Part shown: piece after piece, positions 32,471-43,214 of the stretch | How positions within the stretch are numbered: the stretch's first letter is position 1 | Layout of the letters: every line of letters begins with the position of its first letter | Assembly (NCBI RefSeq): GCF_027595985.1 | Contig: NC_073311.1 | Coordinates: forward strand, 31,091,557-31,155,556 | From: Sorex araneus | Taxonomy: Eukaryota; Chordata; Mammalia; Eulipotyphla; Soricidae | DNA length: 64,000 bases | Reading direction: 5' to 3' | The notes under the pieces: model-generated | The model's input: only the letters and a program-made list of their open reading frames with translations | Databases searched by the model: none | Told to the model about the DNA's origin: nothing | Program-made: the position numbers and the translations under genes

Positions 32471-33385
32471 ATAGATGAATTATATTTGCAAAAGGGTAGG
32501 AACAATCCTGAAACAATAAATCATTGACAGATCCTTGTTTTTATTGTTCACACACATGCATACACAGACATGGTGCTCATAATAACTGTTTATTGACCTT
32601 GCTGAAAAGGACAAGCACTGCCATGTCCATTTAGTTCTCAGGAATGGCAAATACAATAAATACAAAATTCTCAAGGAAAAATAAAAAAGTTCGGGAGGAG
32701 AGCTGATTGCTTCACCCTCCTTCCCGTTGCAGTGGTAAGCAGCCGGCAACCTTGGTTTTTCTGTGTGCTCAGAGGCCTGGAGCCATTAAGGCCATTAAGA
32801 ACACTGATGGCACCGAGGGATTTGCCACAGGGTCCTGCAGGTCCTGAAATGCACTAGGTGCGTCTGTTGACCACATGTTTGTTGAGTTCTAGGCAGCTCA
32901 AGGATGCAGCCTTCATCTTGTCATCAGTGATCTGGGTCTCTGTCACCCATGTGGGCACCCTTTTCTATACTGTGCCCGCAAGGGTCCTCTGCAGCTAAGA
33001 GATCTGGTGCTCCCTGAATTCCTATCCTTACCTAGGCTTCTTGCCCAGCAAGAGGTCTCAGAATGGAGTTGAAGAGAAGCAGGCACCCTCCTGAAAGTGT
33101 GGAGAATCTTCCACTGTGGGTGCAGAGAAAAGAGATTCTTTCCAGTTAGAGAAGCCAGAAGCCCCCCTGAAGAGCAGTGGTGCCAGAGGCCCTGAAGAGC
33201 ATGTCACCTGCTTAGCACTCTGTGTAGTAGGCTTTGTATACTACCAAGGCTATTTTTACTAAATACCTTTTTAAAATTAATGTTATTACTAATGCTTAAT
33301 TTTTATTAAATGAGTGATAAGGATGCATTTTTCGGTTTTCCACTTCCGAGAACAACTGAACAATTCGATTGTTCTGGACCCGCCA
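32471..33385. other. Intergenic; possible decayed retrocopy on minus strand
   Basis: About 32,760-33,215 has a CDS-like texture on the minus strand in shifting frames (one about 35-codon open piece) with several stops. I cannot assign a parent gene, so no pseudogene is called. Confidence 0.25.
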
Positions 33386-33389
33386 AAAC

Positions 33390-33600
33390 ATTTATGTTCT
33401 TTATTTTTGGGCTTTCTTTTGGGAGGGGGTCACACCTGGCGATGTGCAGAGGTTACTCCTGGCTCTGCACTCAGGAATTACTCCTGGCGGTGCTCAGGGG
33501 ACCATATGGGATGCTGGGAATCGAACCCCGGTCGGTGGCGTGCAAGGCAAATGCCCTATCCACTGTGCTATCGCTCCAGCCCCCATATTTATGTCCTTTA
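33390..33600 (-). mobile_element. Full-length type A SINE with 14-bp TSD
   Basis: TSD ATTTATGTTCTTTA / ATTTATGTCCTTTA (33390-33403 and 33587-33600). Body near consensus, including GGAATCGAACCCCGGTCGG and CTATCGCTCCAGCCCCC. Confidence 0.96.
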
Positions 33601-33868
33601 ATCCTCAACATATGAACACTTTAAAATCAAGCTTCCTCTTACTTCCCTTCCTTCTCACCTAACCAATTTCCTCGAGGATAAAACTTTAATGATGGGATTT
33701 CTCTGCCTTTTCATTAAATGACCTGTTAATTTGGGGTAATTCATTATGACTACTGTAGTACTCTAATGCTTTAGGGATGAATAATTAGCACTGGAATTCT
33801 TTAACAGAATCAGTCAGTATCTTTGGCTGAGCGACCAAAGTTTGTTGGTTTGTTTGTTTACTTCAGTA

Positions 33869-33872
33869 TAAT

Positions 33873-33906
<34 letters not shown>

Positions 33907-34083
33907 CATTTTGGGTCACACCCGGTGATGCACAGGGGTTACTCCTGGCTCTGCACTCAGGAATTACCCCTGGCGGTGCTCAGAGGACCATATGGGATGC
34001 TGGGATTCGAACCTGGGTTGGCTGCATGCAAGGCAAACGCCCTACTGCTGTGCTATAGCTCCAGCCCCCAGTAATGGATATAT
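33869..34083 (-). mobile_element. Full-length type A SINE next to (AT)n, TSD
   Basis: TSD TAATGGATATAT (33869-33880 and 34072-34083). The tail side is a 30-base AT repeat (to about 33,904), apparently expanded from the target TATAT. Body from TTTTGGGTCACACCCGG to CTATAGCTCCAGCCCCC. Confidence 0.95.
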
Positions 34084-34102
34084 TTTTTAAAAATTCATCA
34101 TT

Positions 34103-34180
34103 GGGTCAGACAGATAGCACAGCTGGTGAGGTGCTTGATGTGCACGTGATTGACCTGAGTTCAGTTCCCAGTACCACCAG
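34103..34180 (+). mobile_element. SINE head fragment
   Basis: GGGTCAGACAGATAGCACAG, GTGAGGTGCTTGATGTGCA, B-box GAGTTCAGTTCCC; the body is absent. Confidence 0.6.
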
Positions 34181-34217
34181 CCTGTAGCTCCACACCCTGC
34201 ACCCCACCTCTAATCAG

Positions 34218-34433
34218 AAGTTCCTGGTTTTTGGGGGCCGGAGCGATAGCACAGCTGGTAAGGCGTTTGCCTTGCACTCGGCCAACCCGGGTTCGCCGAC
34301 CCGGGTTCGATCCCTGGCATCCCATATGGTCCCCCAAGCACCGCCAGGAGTAATTCCTGAGTGCAAAGCCAGGAGTAACCCCTGAGCATCGCTGGGTGTG
34401 ACCCAAAAAGCAAAAAAAAAAGTTCCTGGTTTT
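34218..34433 (+). mobile_element. Type A SINE with duplicated B-box, TSD
   Basis: TSD AAGTTCCTGGTTTT (34218-34231 and 34420-34433). The B-box is tandemly duplicated: CCAACCCGGGTTCG at 34,282-34,295 and CCGACCCGGGTTCG at 34,296-34,309. Confidence 0.97.
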
Positions 34434-36725
34434 AGTTTGAAGGTTGTGATCTTTTCTTGTTACCATGGTCTCTTGGCACAGCCCCTTCACAAAGAATAAT
34501 CAAGATACTGAGGGGACAATGACCTATTCTCTGGCCCACACATAGTTTGACTCTTCTTTATGTATTCAAGTTGTTCTTAACACCCAGTTCAATTTGGTAT
34601 GAGATTCACTTTCATACAGTGAGTAAGATAAGAATATAGTGAGGAACATAAAACCAGAATTTTGGGCCTTTAACCGCAGCTAAATTGGCTCAGAGTGAAA
34701 CTTTTAAAAAGCTAAACTTAAAAATAGATATCCAAGTCCCATCTCAGTAATTTGGATTTCATTACCCAAGCTGGGTGGGTCCCAAGTATTGGTTGGTCTC
34801 AAACATCTTCTGTGGCATTCAGATGCTTGGTTTGGGCTTAAGAGGAATCCCAGCACTCCTGCCTCCTTAGCCCTCTTACCTGGGGAGGAGTTGCAGTCAA
34901 ACCAATAGCCCTCCCATGGAATGTTTAGAAACACCTTGAGAATCTTTCTCATAGTCCATACCCTGGATTCTCACTCAGACTCTGATTCAGAAGGTCTAGA
35001 GAAAGGTCTCAAAAATTGTCTCTTTCTCTACAGCTGCCAGGAGTGACTTATTCAGGTGGGATGCACTTTGAGTATATCCAACTAATATCCCAGATGCCAG
35101 GTTCTTTAAATTCTGCTCAAAAAGTAGGAGAAATTAAATAGCATACTTTTATATGTATATATACATTTATTTATATATATAGTGAAACATAATAAGTAAC
35201 TTGTAAGCTCGACTCTTGGAATAGGCACATACTCTGATTTCCAAACATCTGAAACTGCTCAGATCTGCCTGTGGGTTTGCCTAAAACAGGCAAGTGTTAG
35301 TTGTGTCACCTATTGGGTACCTAAAACTGAAATGACTGTATGACTGTTAGGGTAGAAAGAAATGAATAAGATTGAGACCCTGAAGCCTGACTGGGCAGGG
35401 AGGGGGGCTAGATCATACCCAAGTCACCAGAATGAACCAAAATTTAGGTAGGAATTGCAGTAGGGAGGAGGTGCTATAGGAACAAAGGCAGAAATGGTCC
35501 ATGGGCTTTGGCGTGTTTTAAAGACCATGGAAGACAGCTCTTCCCCATTCCAGAGGGAGAGAAGCTAAGCAGTGCAGGCCAGAGAGACAGCATGGACATA
35601 TGTCTGACGGTAGGGACATGCGTGACAATTGAAGTACAGATGAGCAATGAGGAATGCCCGGCATGGCAAAAACATGGGAAAGGAAGTTTAAAACTAGAGG
35701 AAAATGGCATTTAGATGTCATGCTAAAGAGTTTGAAACTTTTCCTTAGACAGTGAGAAGTTATCAAAGATATTTCTATTAGGGTGTGATATGATTTCGGA
35801 AGATGATGCTGATTCCAAAGGGCTGAGTAGGCTAGAAGGGAGAGAGAAGTGGGGCAGGAGAGCCAATTAGGTAGCTCCTGCGGTTGTCCAGAAAAATAAC
35901 ACCAGAACACTACATTGTCTCATTATTCCTAAAATAATGTACAGATCATGAGATTCATTTATTCCTTTTATTTCTAAGGCAAGAAAACTCACTTAGCCCT
36001 TCTGTGACTCAGAATCCCACCCTATTAATAGAAGATGACAAAATACTTAACTTACCTCACCATGGAGGTACTGAGAAATGCTTGTAATTGGAGCCAGGGA
36101 AGAGGCGAAACTGCTATTCTAACTGCCGGTGCTGTCATTCTTCTTCAGGGAAACAAATTGCCTTGACTTCTCATTTTACATTACATTTTTTTAACCTATA
36201 CAAAAGTAAAAGCATCAGGAATACTCTTTGGGGAGAAGCTTCTGAAAAGGGTCCATTTGTTCCTCATCTGGTAAGTGGCATTTCTAATACAGGCGTTCGT
36301 CATCTTCGAAATGAAAACTCCACTGAGACATGTTCATTTACAGAAGTGAGATTTTGTGAAGGAAAGTCTGTCTTCCCACTGAGTTCCATACGAACAGAAG
36401 GGTTGTCGCTCCTAGGAATCCTTTTGCTCAAACAGGAAAAAGGGTCTTCCTGGTCAGTGAAAGGAGTTCAGAATCCACACGGACATGAAGTGGAGTGTGG
36501 ATTTGGGTCTAATGATTTCAGGTTGGATCTTTGAGTATGTGCTTGTAGCAAGGAGCACCTAGTCATGACTTTTCCATGTGTTGCCTGGTCCTTATTGACA
36601 ATTGGATCTTTGTTTTACTGCCCAGGGCCATATCAAACCTCTGTCTCTAGGTCTGTTGGTCTTTTGGTCTTCCCTGCATCTCTTTCCCTCCCTCTATGCC
36701 CCTCCCTCCCCAAAAGACCTTATCA
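34434..36725. other. Repeat-poor intergenic DNA
   Basis: No SINE for 2.3 kb; one TATATATA-rich patch at about 35,148-35,180. A 148-codon open frame at 36,088-36,534 has no recognisable domain and is not called. Confidence 0.35.
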
Positions 36726-36754
36726 CTCCCCTTTTTATTTTTTTTTTGTTGTTG

Positions 36755-36785
<31 letters not shown>

Positions 36786-36990
36786 TTCTTAGTGAATCAC
36801 TGTGAGATACAGTTACAGACTTACATACTTTCATGCTTACATTTCAGTCATACAGTGATCACCATGATGGAGTACCCATCCCTCCACCAGTGCCCATTCT
36901 CCACCATCAATGTTCCCAGTATCTTTTCCCCCACCATCCCACTGCTCCCCTCCCCCACCTCTATCGCAGGTGGATTTCCTTTTACACACA

Positions 36991-37061
<71 letters not shown>

Positions 37062-37255
37062 TTAGGGTGTTGTGGTCTGCAATGCAGGTGTTAAGTGACC
37101 ATCATGCTCGGTCTGTAGTCTACTTTCAGCACACATCTCCCATCCCGAGCGGGTCCTCCAAGCATCCTTTACTTGGTGGTCCTTTCTCTATCTGAGCTGC
37201 CTTTTCCCCCAGCATGTGAGGCCTGCTTCCAAGCCGTGGACTGCTCCCCTTTTTA
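36726..37255 (-). mobile_element. L1 3' end copy with 12-bp TSD and (CT)n
   Basis: TSD CTCCCCTTTTTA (36726-36737 and 37244-37255). Element begins with T-rich/ATTT repeat, then AATCACTGTGAGATACAGTT, GTACCCATCCCTCCACCAGT, a pure CT run of about 67 bases (36,993-37,059), and TACTTTCAGCACACATCTCC. Same family as 39,859, 54,013, 60,866 and 62,255. Confidence 0.9.
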
Positions 37256-38170
37256 AAACCCATGCTATGGGCCCAAGGAAATAACTCAAAGGAGAAGAAC
37301 ACATGCCAAGCTTTCACTAAGCACTAAGTTCCAGCCCAAGTACTCCCAAACACCACTGGATTGGGGCCTGGTGCTCTTCAGCACCATTGGACACAGGGGC
37401 ACCCCATTATCTCATCCTGGCAATGAACAGTCAGGCCCTAACAGATGGCTCTGCGGAATAAAACATATCACCTGGGGATGTTCCCCACAGGAAGTAAACA
37501 GGTAGGACTGTGACCTAAGAAGAATGTCACCAAGGTAGAATTCAGTGTTTCATTCAAACAGTATCAAACAGCTAGATCCAAAGGCAAAGTGCTGCTGGAG
37601 GCTGAGAGAAAATTCTCACTTTGATCCTAGGATAGGAGGATTTGGATTGACAACGAAAAAACTCCAGTGTTTCATTTAATGCACAAAATGTAAATGGTTC
37701 TACAATGATATAATAGGGAAATATGACAGGAACAAATAAGAAGATAATATACGCTACTTTGTGGTTGATTTATGTAAGTAATAAAGGATTAATTCTGTCA
37801 AATGGAAATATTTGCTCTAGTACAGCAAATTATTCTGGTTCATTTGTTCTCTCTTAACATGCATTTCTTGGAAAACTTACTGGTAAAATTCATCACAAAG
37901 CAATTGGGCGATTACAAATTACAGAAGAATGAGTCTTTTTAATACTTACACAATTAGTTCTTATTTTAAACAGCAGCTTAAACATGGCATCATCTCAGTC
38001 TGTTTGCTTGTATTCATTCATTGCTCATTAGATTCTTTTGATCCGAAGAGCTGAAGGAAACACAACTAGAAACGGCTGTGCTGAAATCAAAGAATCATTT
38101 ATAAAGGGACAATAATAAAGATATGTGTATTAATGAAATGTTTCTATTTTATAAGTACAGTGTATCTTTA
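37256..38170. other. Intergenic, mostly unrecognised
   Basis: About 37,260-37,400 has decayed SINE-like words (CCAGCCCAAGTACTCCC, TGGTGCTCTTCAGCACC). The rest is AT-rich. Confidence 0.35.
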
Positions 38171-38174
38171 AAGG

Positions 38175-39205
38175 TGACTTTCACTTCCTTAAAAATGTGC
38201 AAGTCACAGACTGGGAGGAAGTATTTACAAAAGATAGAACTGATAAAGAATTATTATCTGACCTATGCAAAGAACTTTTGAAACTCAGCAGTATAAAAAG
38301 GAACAACAACAAAAATGGGGCAAAGTCTTAATGGTCAATTCACCAAAGAAGATTTAGAGAGGACAAATAAATATATGCTTCACATCCAAAGCTATCAGAG
38401 GAAGTGAAAATTAAGACAATAACCAAGAGAGCACGCCTATAGTGACAGAGGTGGAACATCAGAAACTGCTACTTTGAGGTGGGAGTGCAAAATGGTACAT
38501 CTACTATAGAAGACTGCTTGGAAATATCTTATAAAGCTAAAACACATTAATATCACAAGATCCAGAAATCGTATGTCTTGATATCCAAAGGAGTTGAAAA
38601 CTTAGGTCCACAAAAAAACCTGCACACAGCTGTTTATAGCAGAGTTATTCATAATTACCAAAGCTTGAAAGCAACAAAGATGTCTTTCAGTAGGTGAATG
38701 GATAAACTGTAATACATCCAGACAATGAAATATTATTCATTGCTAAAAAGAAATGAGCTATCAAGGCATGAAAAGACACAGCGGAGACAAATGCATATTG
38801 TTAAGTGAAAAAGGCCCATTTGAGGAAGCTACATACTGTATGATTCTAACTATAAGACACTTTTGAAAAGGCAAAACTATGCAGACAATATAAAAATCAG
38901 TGATTGCCAAAGGTTGGTGGGGAGGTCAGTATGACTAGGCAGAGAATAGGATCTTATGGCAATGAAACTATTCTCTATGATAATATATGGTGGGCACATA
39001 CCCTTGTATAATGATTTGCCTAAACCCTGAAATATGCAACATGAAGGGTGAAACATAGGTAATAATAATGTGTCCCTGGAGATTCATCAATAATAACATA
39101 TTTGGCATTCTAGTTTGGTACATTGATAATGGAGGCTGTGTGTGAGGAAAATCTCTGTACTTCCTGCTCAACTTTACTGTAAATTTAAACTTGCTCTAAA
39201 AAAAA
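38175..39205 (+). mobile_element. Old L1 (L1M-type) 3' end
   Basis: Late ORF2 and 3'UTR are recognisable: GACTGGGAGGAAGTATTTAC, GCAAAATGGTACATCTACTA, GGTGAATGGATAAACTGTAA, AAATATTATTCATTGCTAAA, AAGGTTGGTGGGGAGGTCAG, ending in TGCTCTAAAAAAAAAC. All frames are broken; the copy is inactive and clearly older than the 3'-end family at 36,726. Confidence 0.85.
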
Positions 39206-39690
39206 ACAAGACCGAAAAGCATCTATAAAAATGTGTGGATGCTACGGCCCAATGACTTTGAAGTATGGGCTATCGTTTCACTATGAATTGAATGAAAGCC
39301 TTATTCAAATATTATTCAAATGCGCATTGTTTTCCTCTTTAAAAAGATAAAAAGTACTTGTAAATTATTTTGGGAACATTGATCCTTGTACATGAAATAC
39401 ATTTTGGAAACACTTGGTATTGGAGTTAGCAGTTTTTAGTCACTTGTTTGAGTACTTCTCAGCCAGGTGCCATGTGGCCTCCTGCATCCTCCAGGATATT
39501 CCAAGTGGACCAAGAGAGAAAATTATAGAAGGGGGGGGGGAGCAAGTCACAAGTCTTAGGGCCAAGTGATAACACAGGAGGACCACAGGAAGGAAACAAG
39601 GTCAGAAGGGGGTTGTGGTCGGAAAAAGGTTGAGAAACACTGCCTTAGTTCCTCTCCTGAGTGGCAACGGCTGTTAATTATAGTTCTGGG
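39206..39690. other. Intergenic, nothing recognised
   Basis: Contains a G10 run at about 39,531-39,540. Nothing else identified. Confidence 0.4.
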
Positions 39691-39694
39691 TTTG

Positions 39695-39835
39695 GTGTTT
39701 TGTTTTGCTATGGAGTCTCACTGGACAGTGCTCAAGGGTCACTCCCCCATGGTGCTAGGGGGACCATGTTGTGCAGGGGATTGAATCCAGACCTTCTATA
39801 TGAAAAGCATGTTCCAGCCCTTTGAGCATCACCCC
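39695..39835 (-). mobile_element. Diverged SINE
   Basis: GGACAGTGCTCAAGGGTCAC, GGGGGACCATGTTGTGCAGG, B-box complement GATTGAATCCAG; the head complement is degraded. Confidence 0.55.
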
Positions 39836-39858
39836 TGCTTTTGTGCATCCATCCAAAG

Positions 39859-40324
39859 AGAGTATCATCTTGCACTCATCTGCAGAATATAAAACAACAG
39901 AATGGGAGACTAACACCCAAGAATAGTAGAAATAAATACCAGGAAATTTGTTTCATGGCTTGGAAGCCAACCTCACATGCTGGGGGAAAAGGCAGCTCAG
40001 ATAGAGAAGGGAATCAAGTAAAGTGTGGACCCGCTCAGGATGGGAGATGCGTGCTGAAAGTAGATTATAGATTGAACACGATGGCCACCCAATACCTCTA
40101 CTGCAAACCACAACACCCGAAAGGAGAGAGAGAACAAAAGGGAATGCCCTGCCACAGAGGTGGAGTTGGGAGGGATATTGGGATCATTGGTGGTGGAGAA
40201 TGGGCACTGGTGGAGGTATGGGTAGTCGAGCATTATATGACTGAAACACAAGCATGAAAATATATAAATCTGTAACTGTACCCTCACGGTGATTCACAAA
40301 TTAAAAAATAAAAAGAGTATCATC
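39859..40324 (+). mobile_element. L1 3' end copy with 11-bp TSD
   Basis: TSD AGAGTATCATC (39859-39869 and 40314-40324). Element of 444 bp: TAACACCCAAGAATAGTAGA, AGGATGGGAGATGCGTGCTG, GGTGGTGGAGAATGGGCACT, AACTGTACCCTCACGGTGAT, A-rich tail. No intact ORF. Confidence 0.92.
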
Positions 40325-40625
40325 GTAATTTATTATTACTGATGTTATTATTTCACTGTTGTGGCAAATGAAATACATAAAAGTGAAATTTGACTTTTCA
40401 CTGAATACATTTTGGAGGTGGACTCATAAGAGAAGAACAAATTACAGTTTGCTCATTTTGGGGGAGTGGGAGGTGCGGGATACACACCTTGTAGAGCTCA
40501 TACTGTCAGGCACGATGCTCTGGAGCATCGTGTGGTCCTGGCGGGGGGCGGGAAGGGAGGAATCGAATCTTGATTATTCTGCAAGGAGTTATGAACTCCA
40601 TCTCTTTATGCCATCTCCCTGGCCA
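40325..40625. other. Intergenic, nothing secure
   Basis: AT-rich first half; may belong to the old L1 that follows. CTGGAGCATCG...GGCGGGGGGCGGG in the second half is a decayed SINE-like patch. Confidence 0.3.
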
Positions 40626-40629
40626 TTCA

Positions 40630-40800
40630 TTTTTTGGGGGTAGGGTCACACCTGGTGATGCACAGGGGTTACTCCTGGCTCATGCACTTAAGAATTACTC
40701 TTGTCGGTGCTCAGGGGACCTTATGGAATGCAGGGAATCGAACATGGGTCAACCGTGTGCAAGGCAAATGCCCTACCCACTGTGCTATTGCTCCAGCCCC
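40630..40800 (-). mobile_element. Type A SINE
   Basis: GGGTCACACCTGGTGATGCA, GGGGACCTTATGGAATGC, GGAATCGAACATGGGTC, CTATTGCTCCAGCCCC. No clear TSD; inserted in old L1. Confidence 0.93.
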
Positions 40801-41500
40801 TTATTTATAATCATTACATGGTATTTTATTCTATGGGAATACTCTACTTATCCAGTTTTCTTATTGCAGGATATTGAGTACTTACAATCCTTTCTGCAAT
40901 TACAAGCTATGACTCCACTATGTAAACATGCTTTTACACTTTCCTTCATTTCATACATGAGTCCACTTACAGGACAAATTCCTAAATGTGGGATTTCTAA
41001 GTATTCGAGTTAATCATTTTGATACATACTACCTAAAAACACACATCAGAAATAATTCTAGTATTCATTCACGCCAATAGTCTATTTTCTTATATCTCAC
41101 TTCACACAGTGTATAATCCACCCTTTTGCCAATCTAATTGGTGAATATCAAGATTTCTATCATTTTGATTTTTATCTTCTTAATAGTCAAATTGGATTGG
41201 AGCTGGAGCGATAGCGCAGCGGGTAGGGTGTTTGCCTGGCACGTGGCTGAATCAGGTTCAATTCCTCCATCCCTCTCAGAGAGCCCGGCAAGCTACCGAG
41301 AGTATCCTGCCCGCACGGCAGAACCTGGCAAGCTAACTGTGGCATATTTGATATGCCAAAAACAGTAACAACAAGTCTCACAATGGAGACCTTACCGGTG
41401 CCCGCTTGAGCAAACTGATGAACAGTGGGACAACAGTCCTACAGTGTTATGGTGCAATAGTCAGATTGAGATTTATTTTTGCTACTTTAAAAAAATGAAA
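40801..41500 (-). mobile_element. Old L1 3' fragment, split by type B SINE
   Basis: TATCCAGTTTTCTTATTGCA, GACAAATTCCTAAATGTGGG, TTTTGCCAATCTAATTGGTG are reverse-complement late ORF2 words of old L1. The SINE at 41,195-41,455 interrupts it. Confidence 0.65.
41182..41468 (+). mobile_element. Full-length type B SINE with 13-bp TSD
   Basis: TSD AATAGTCAAATTG / AATAGTCAGATTG (41182-41194 and 41456-41468). Two GGCAAGCTAMC modules, ATATGCCAAAAACAGTAACA, and a diverged non-poly(A) tail ACAACAGTCCTACAGTGTTA. Confidence 0.95.
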
Positions 41501-42734
41501 AAAAATCTCCTTTCTTGCAAGCCATCCATTTTTTTCAGTCTTTCCTGTTTTCTGATTGTAAATAAATAAAAATTTATTTTACTTTTATACTGTAATTTTC
41601 AACCAGCATGTTAAATTTAGTTCAGTTGCCACTGAACTAAATACTATTAATAAATCAAAAAGTTTCTAATGATAATTTGGCACTTTCAAGTAGAAATAAA
41701 GTAAGACCACTGGTAATCATTGCTCACTGATACTCACTTTTCCCTGTTAATGCATTCAAGATCTCTTAATGAAAACTGTTTTCCTTAGCTCAAGGTCAGA
41801 GAGATGTGTTTGTTTTGTTTTGTTTTAATGGCAGAAGGATTGTTTGCATTACTCTGTCTTGGCCATTATTATCTATTAAGATATCTGAGAAATTTTAACT
41901 CATTAAAATTGCAGCCTCAATACACTCCTAGAGCATTCGAATCCTTGTCTAACTACATAGGTAAGAGGGAGGCCACTAACTCGAGAGGCCTTTATCTTCA
42001 CCCCACCCCTCCATTAGAAGGCATTCTCTGACCCATTAGACAAAGATATGTGTAGAAAAATCCCTTTTCTCTCTCAGTCTGGGTATAGTTAAAAATGCCT
42101 TGTCTAGAATCCCCAAATATTGCTCTTGGGAGCTGATGTTCATTATAGCTGATAAAAATGATATATGTTTTACACAAGATACAAGTCAAAGGTGGGATGG
42201 ATCTCAGTTTATCAGAAGTACACATTAAGAATTCCCTGAAAGCAATGAATGAATCTGCTGAAAGCCCCAGGAATGCTAGACTTGTGACTGAAATCTTCAG
42301 GCTTGCACGGGGTTGGGAATGGGTGACTTGTGTTTCTGTTAGCCTGGCACTCACACCCAGGAGCTGCCTCTGGCGCAACATCAGCTCGTTAATGGCCATA
42401 ATCCAGAGACTCATAAATAAATCGGAAGAGTGCAACACAGAACAATATGCCATAGAGATGCCTCTGGACCCCACAGTCTCCATTTAGTTTTTAAAAAAAT
42501 TAAATTAAGAATTCCCGGAAAGCAGAATGGAAGGTAAAGAACACGAAGCTGGCAGAGGAGAAGAGAACAGGAAGTAAGCTTGTAGATCACAGGATGTTAA
42601 TGGGGGAAACTACTGTCGGGTTCAGCACAGGAGCTAGGCAGAAGCTACCAGTCCAAGAAGAGAACATCTAGCTTCAGTCGTGGAATTCGAGAAAACTCAT
42701 TTCTGGGCAAGGTTAGCTGAGATTTAGTGACCAT
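41501..42734. other. Repeat-free DNA, open on both strands at 42,000-42,487
   Basis: No repeat recognised. Open frames of 161 (minus) and 109 (plus) codons overlap at 41,998-42,487 without a known domain. Motif-rich text such as CAGCTCGTTAATGGCCATAA suggests a possible regulatory element rather than a gene. Confidence 0.3.
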
Positions 42735-42954
42735 ATTACTAACCCAGTAATACTATCGGCAGAGCCTGGCAAGCTACCGTGGCGTACTCAATGTGTCAAA
42801 ACCAGTAACAACGATGGTCCTCATTCCTCTGATCATGAAAGAGCCCCCAGTATGCCATTGGGCTACACTAGCATGCAAACGGGATGAGTGGAGACATTAC
42901 TGGTGCCCGCTCAAGCAAATCAAAACAACGGGATGACAGTGATTACTAACCCAG
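42735..42954 (+). mobile_element. 5'-truncated type B SINE with 13-bp TSD and internal insert
   Basis: Perfect TSD ATTACTAACCCAG (42735-42747 and 42942-42954). The copy starts at GGCAGAGCCTGGCAAGCTAC and carries about 70 bases of extra sequence (GGTCCTCATTCCTCTGATCA onward) between CAGTAACAA and TGGAGACATTACTGG. Confidence 0.93.
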
Positions 42955-43214
42955 ACAAGCTTCAGGCAATAGCTGCAGTTAATTTTGATGTGAATACTAT
43001 ATCTCTGTTCAGGCTTCTTATGAATAAGAAAGTAGAGGGCAGCAGATTTGACTGAGAATATACTTGATTTTTATAAATCATTGTCATGCCCAAATTTGCA
43101 AGAAAATAAAAACTGAGGCAAAGATGAGTTGCTAAAGTTATTGAAAAGTGCCAGTTCAGAGATGTGAAGTAAAGCAGAAAAAGAGAAGCGGTTAGGAAGG
43201 GATACAGCTAGATT

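Noticed and set aside
32760-33215. Possible processed pseudogene on the minus strand
   Set aside because: Coding-like pieces in shifting frames but no parent gene recognised, no poly(A) tail and no TSD. A translated search against mammalian proteins would decide.
33310-33662. Frames of 60-100 codons with similar peptides (GYSWLCTQELLLAVLRGPYGML type) recurring at about 15 sites
   Set aside because: These are chance translations of the type A SINE body; they recur because the SINE recurs and have no consistent start or stop.
36088-36534. 148-codon open frame
   Set aside because: No domain or homologous family recognised; within the length expected by chance in 64 kb.
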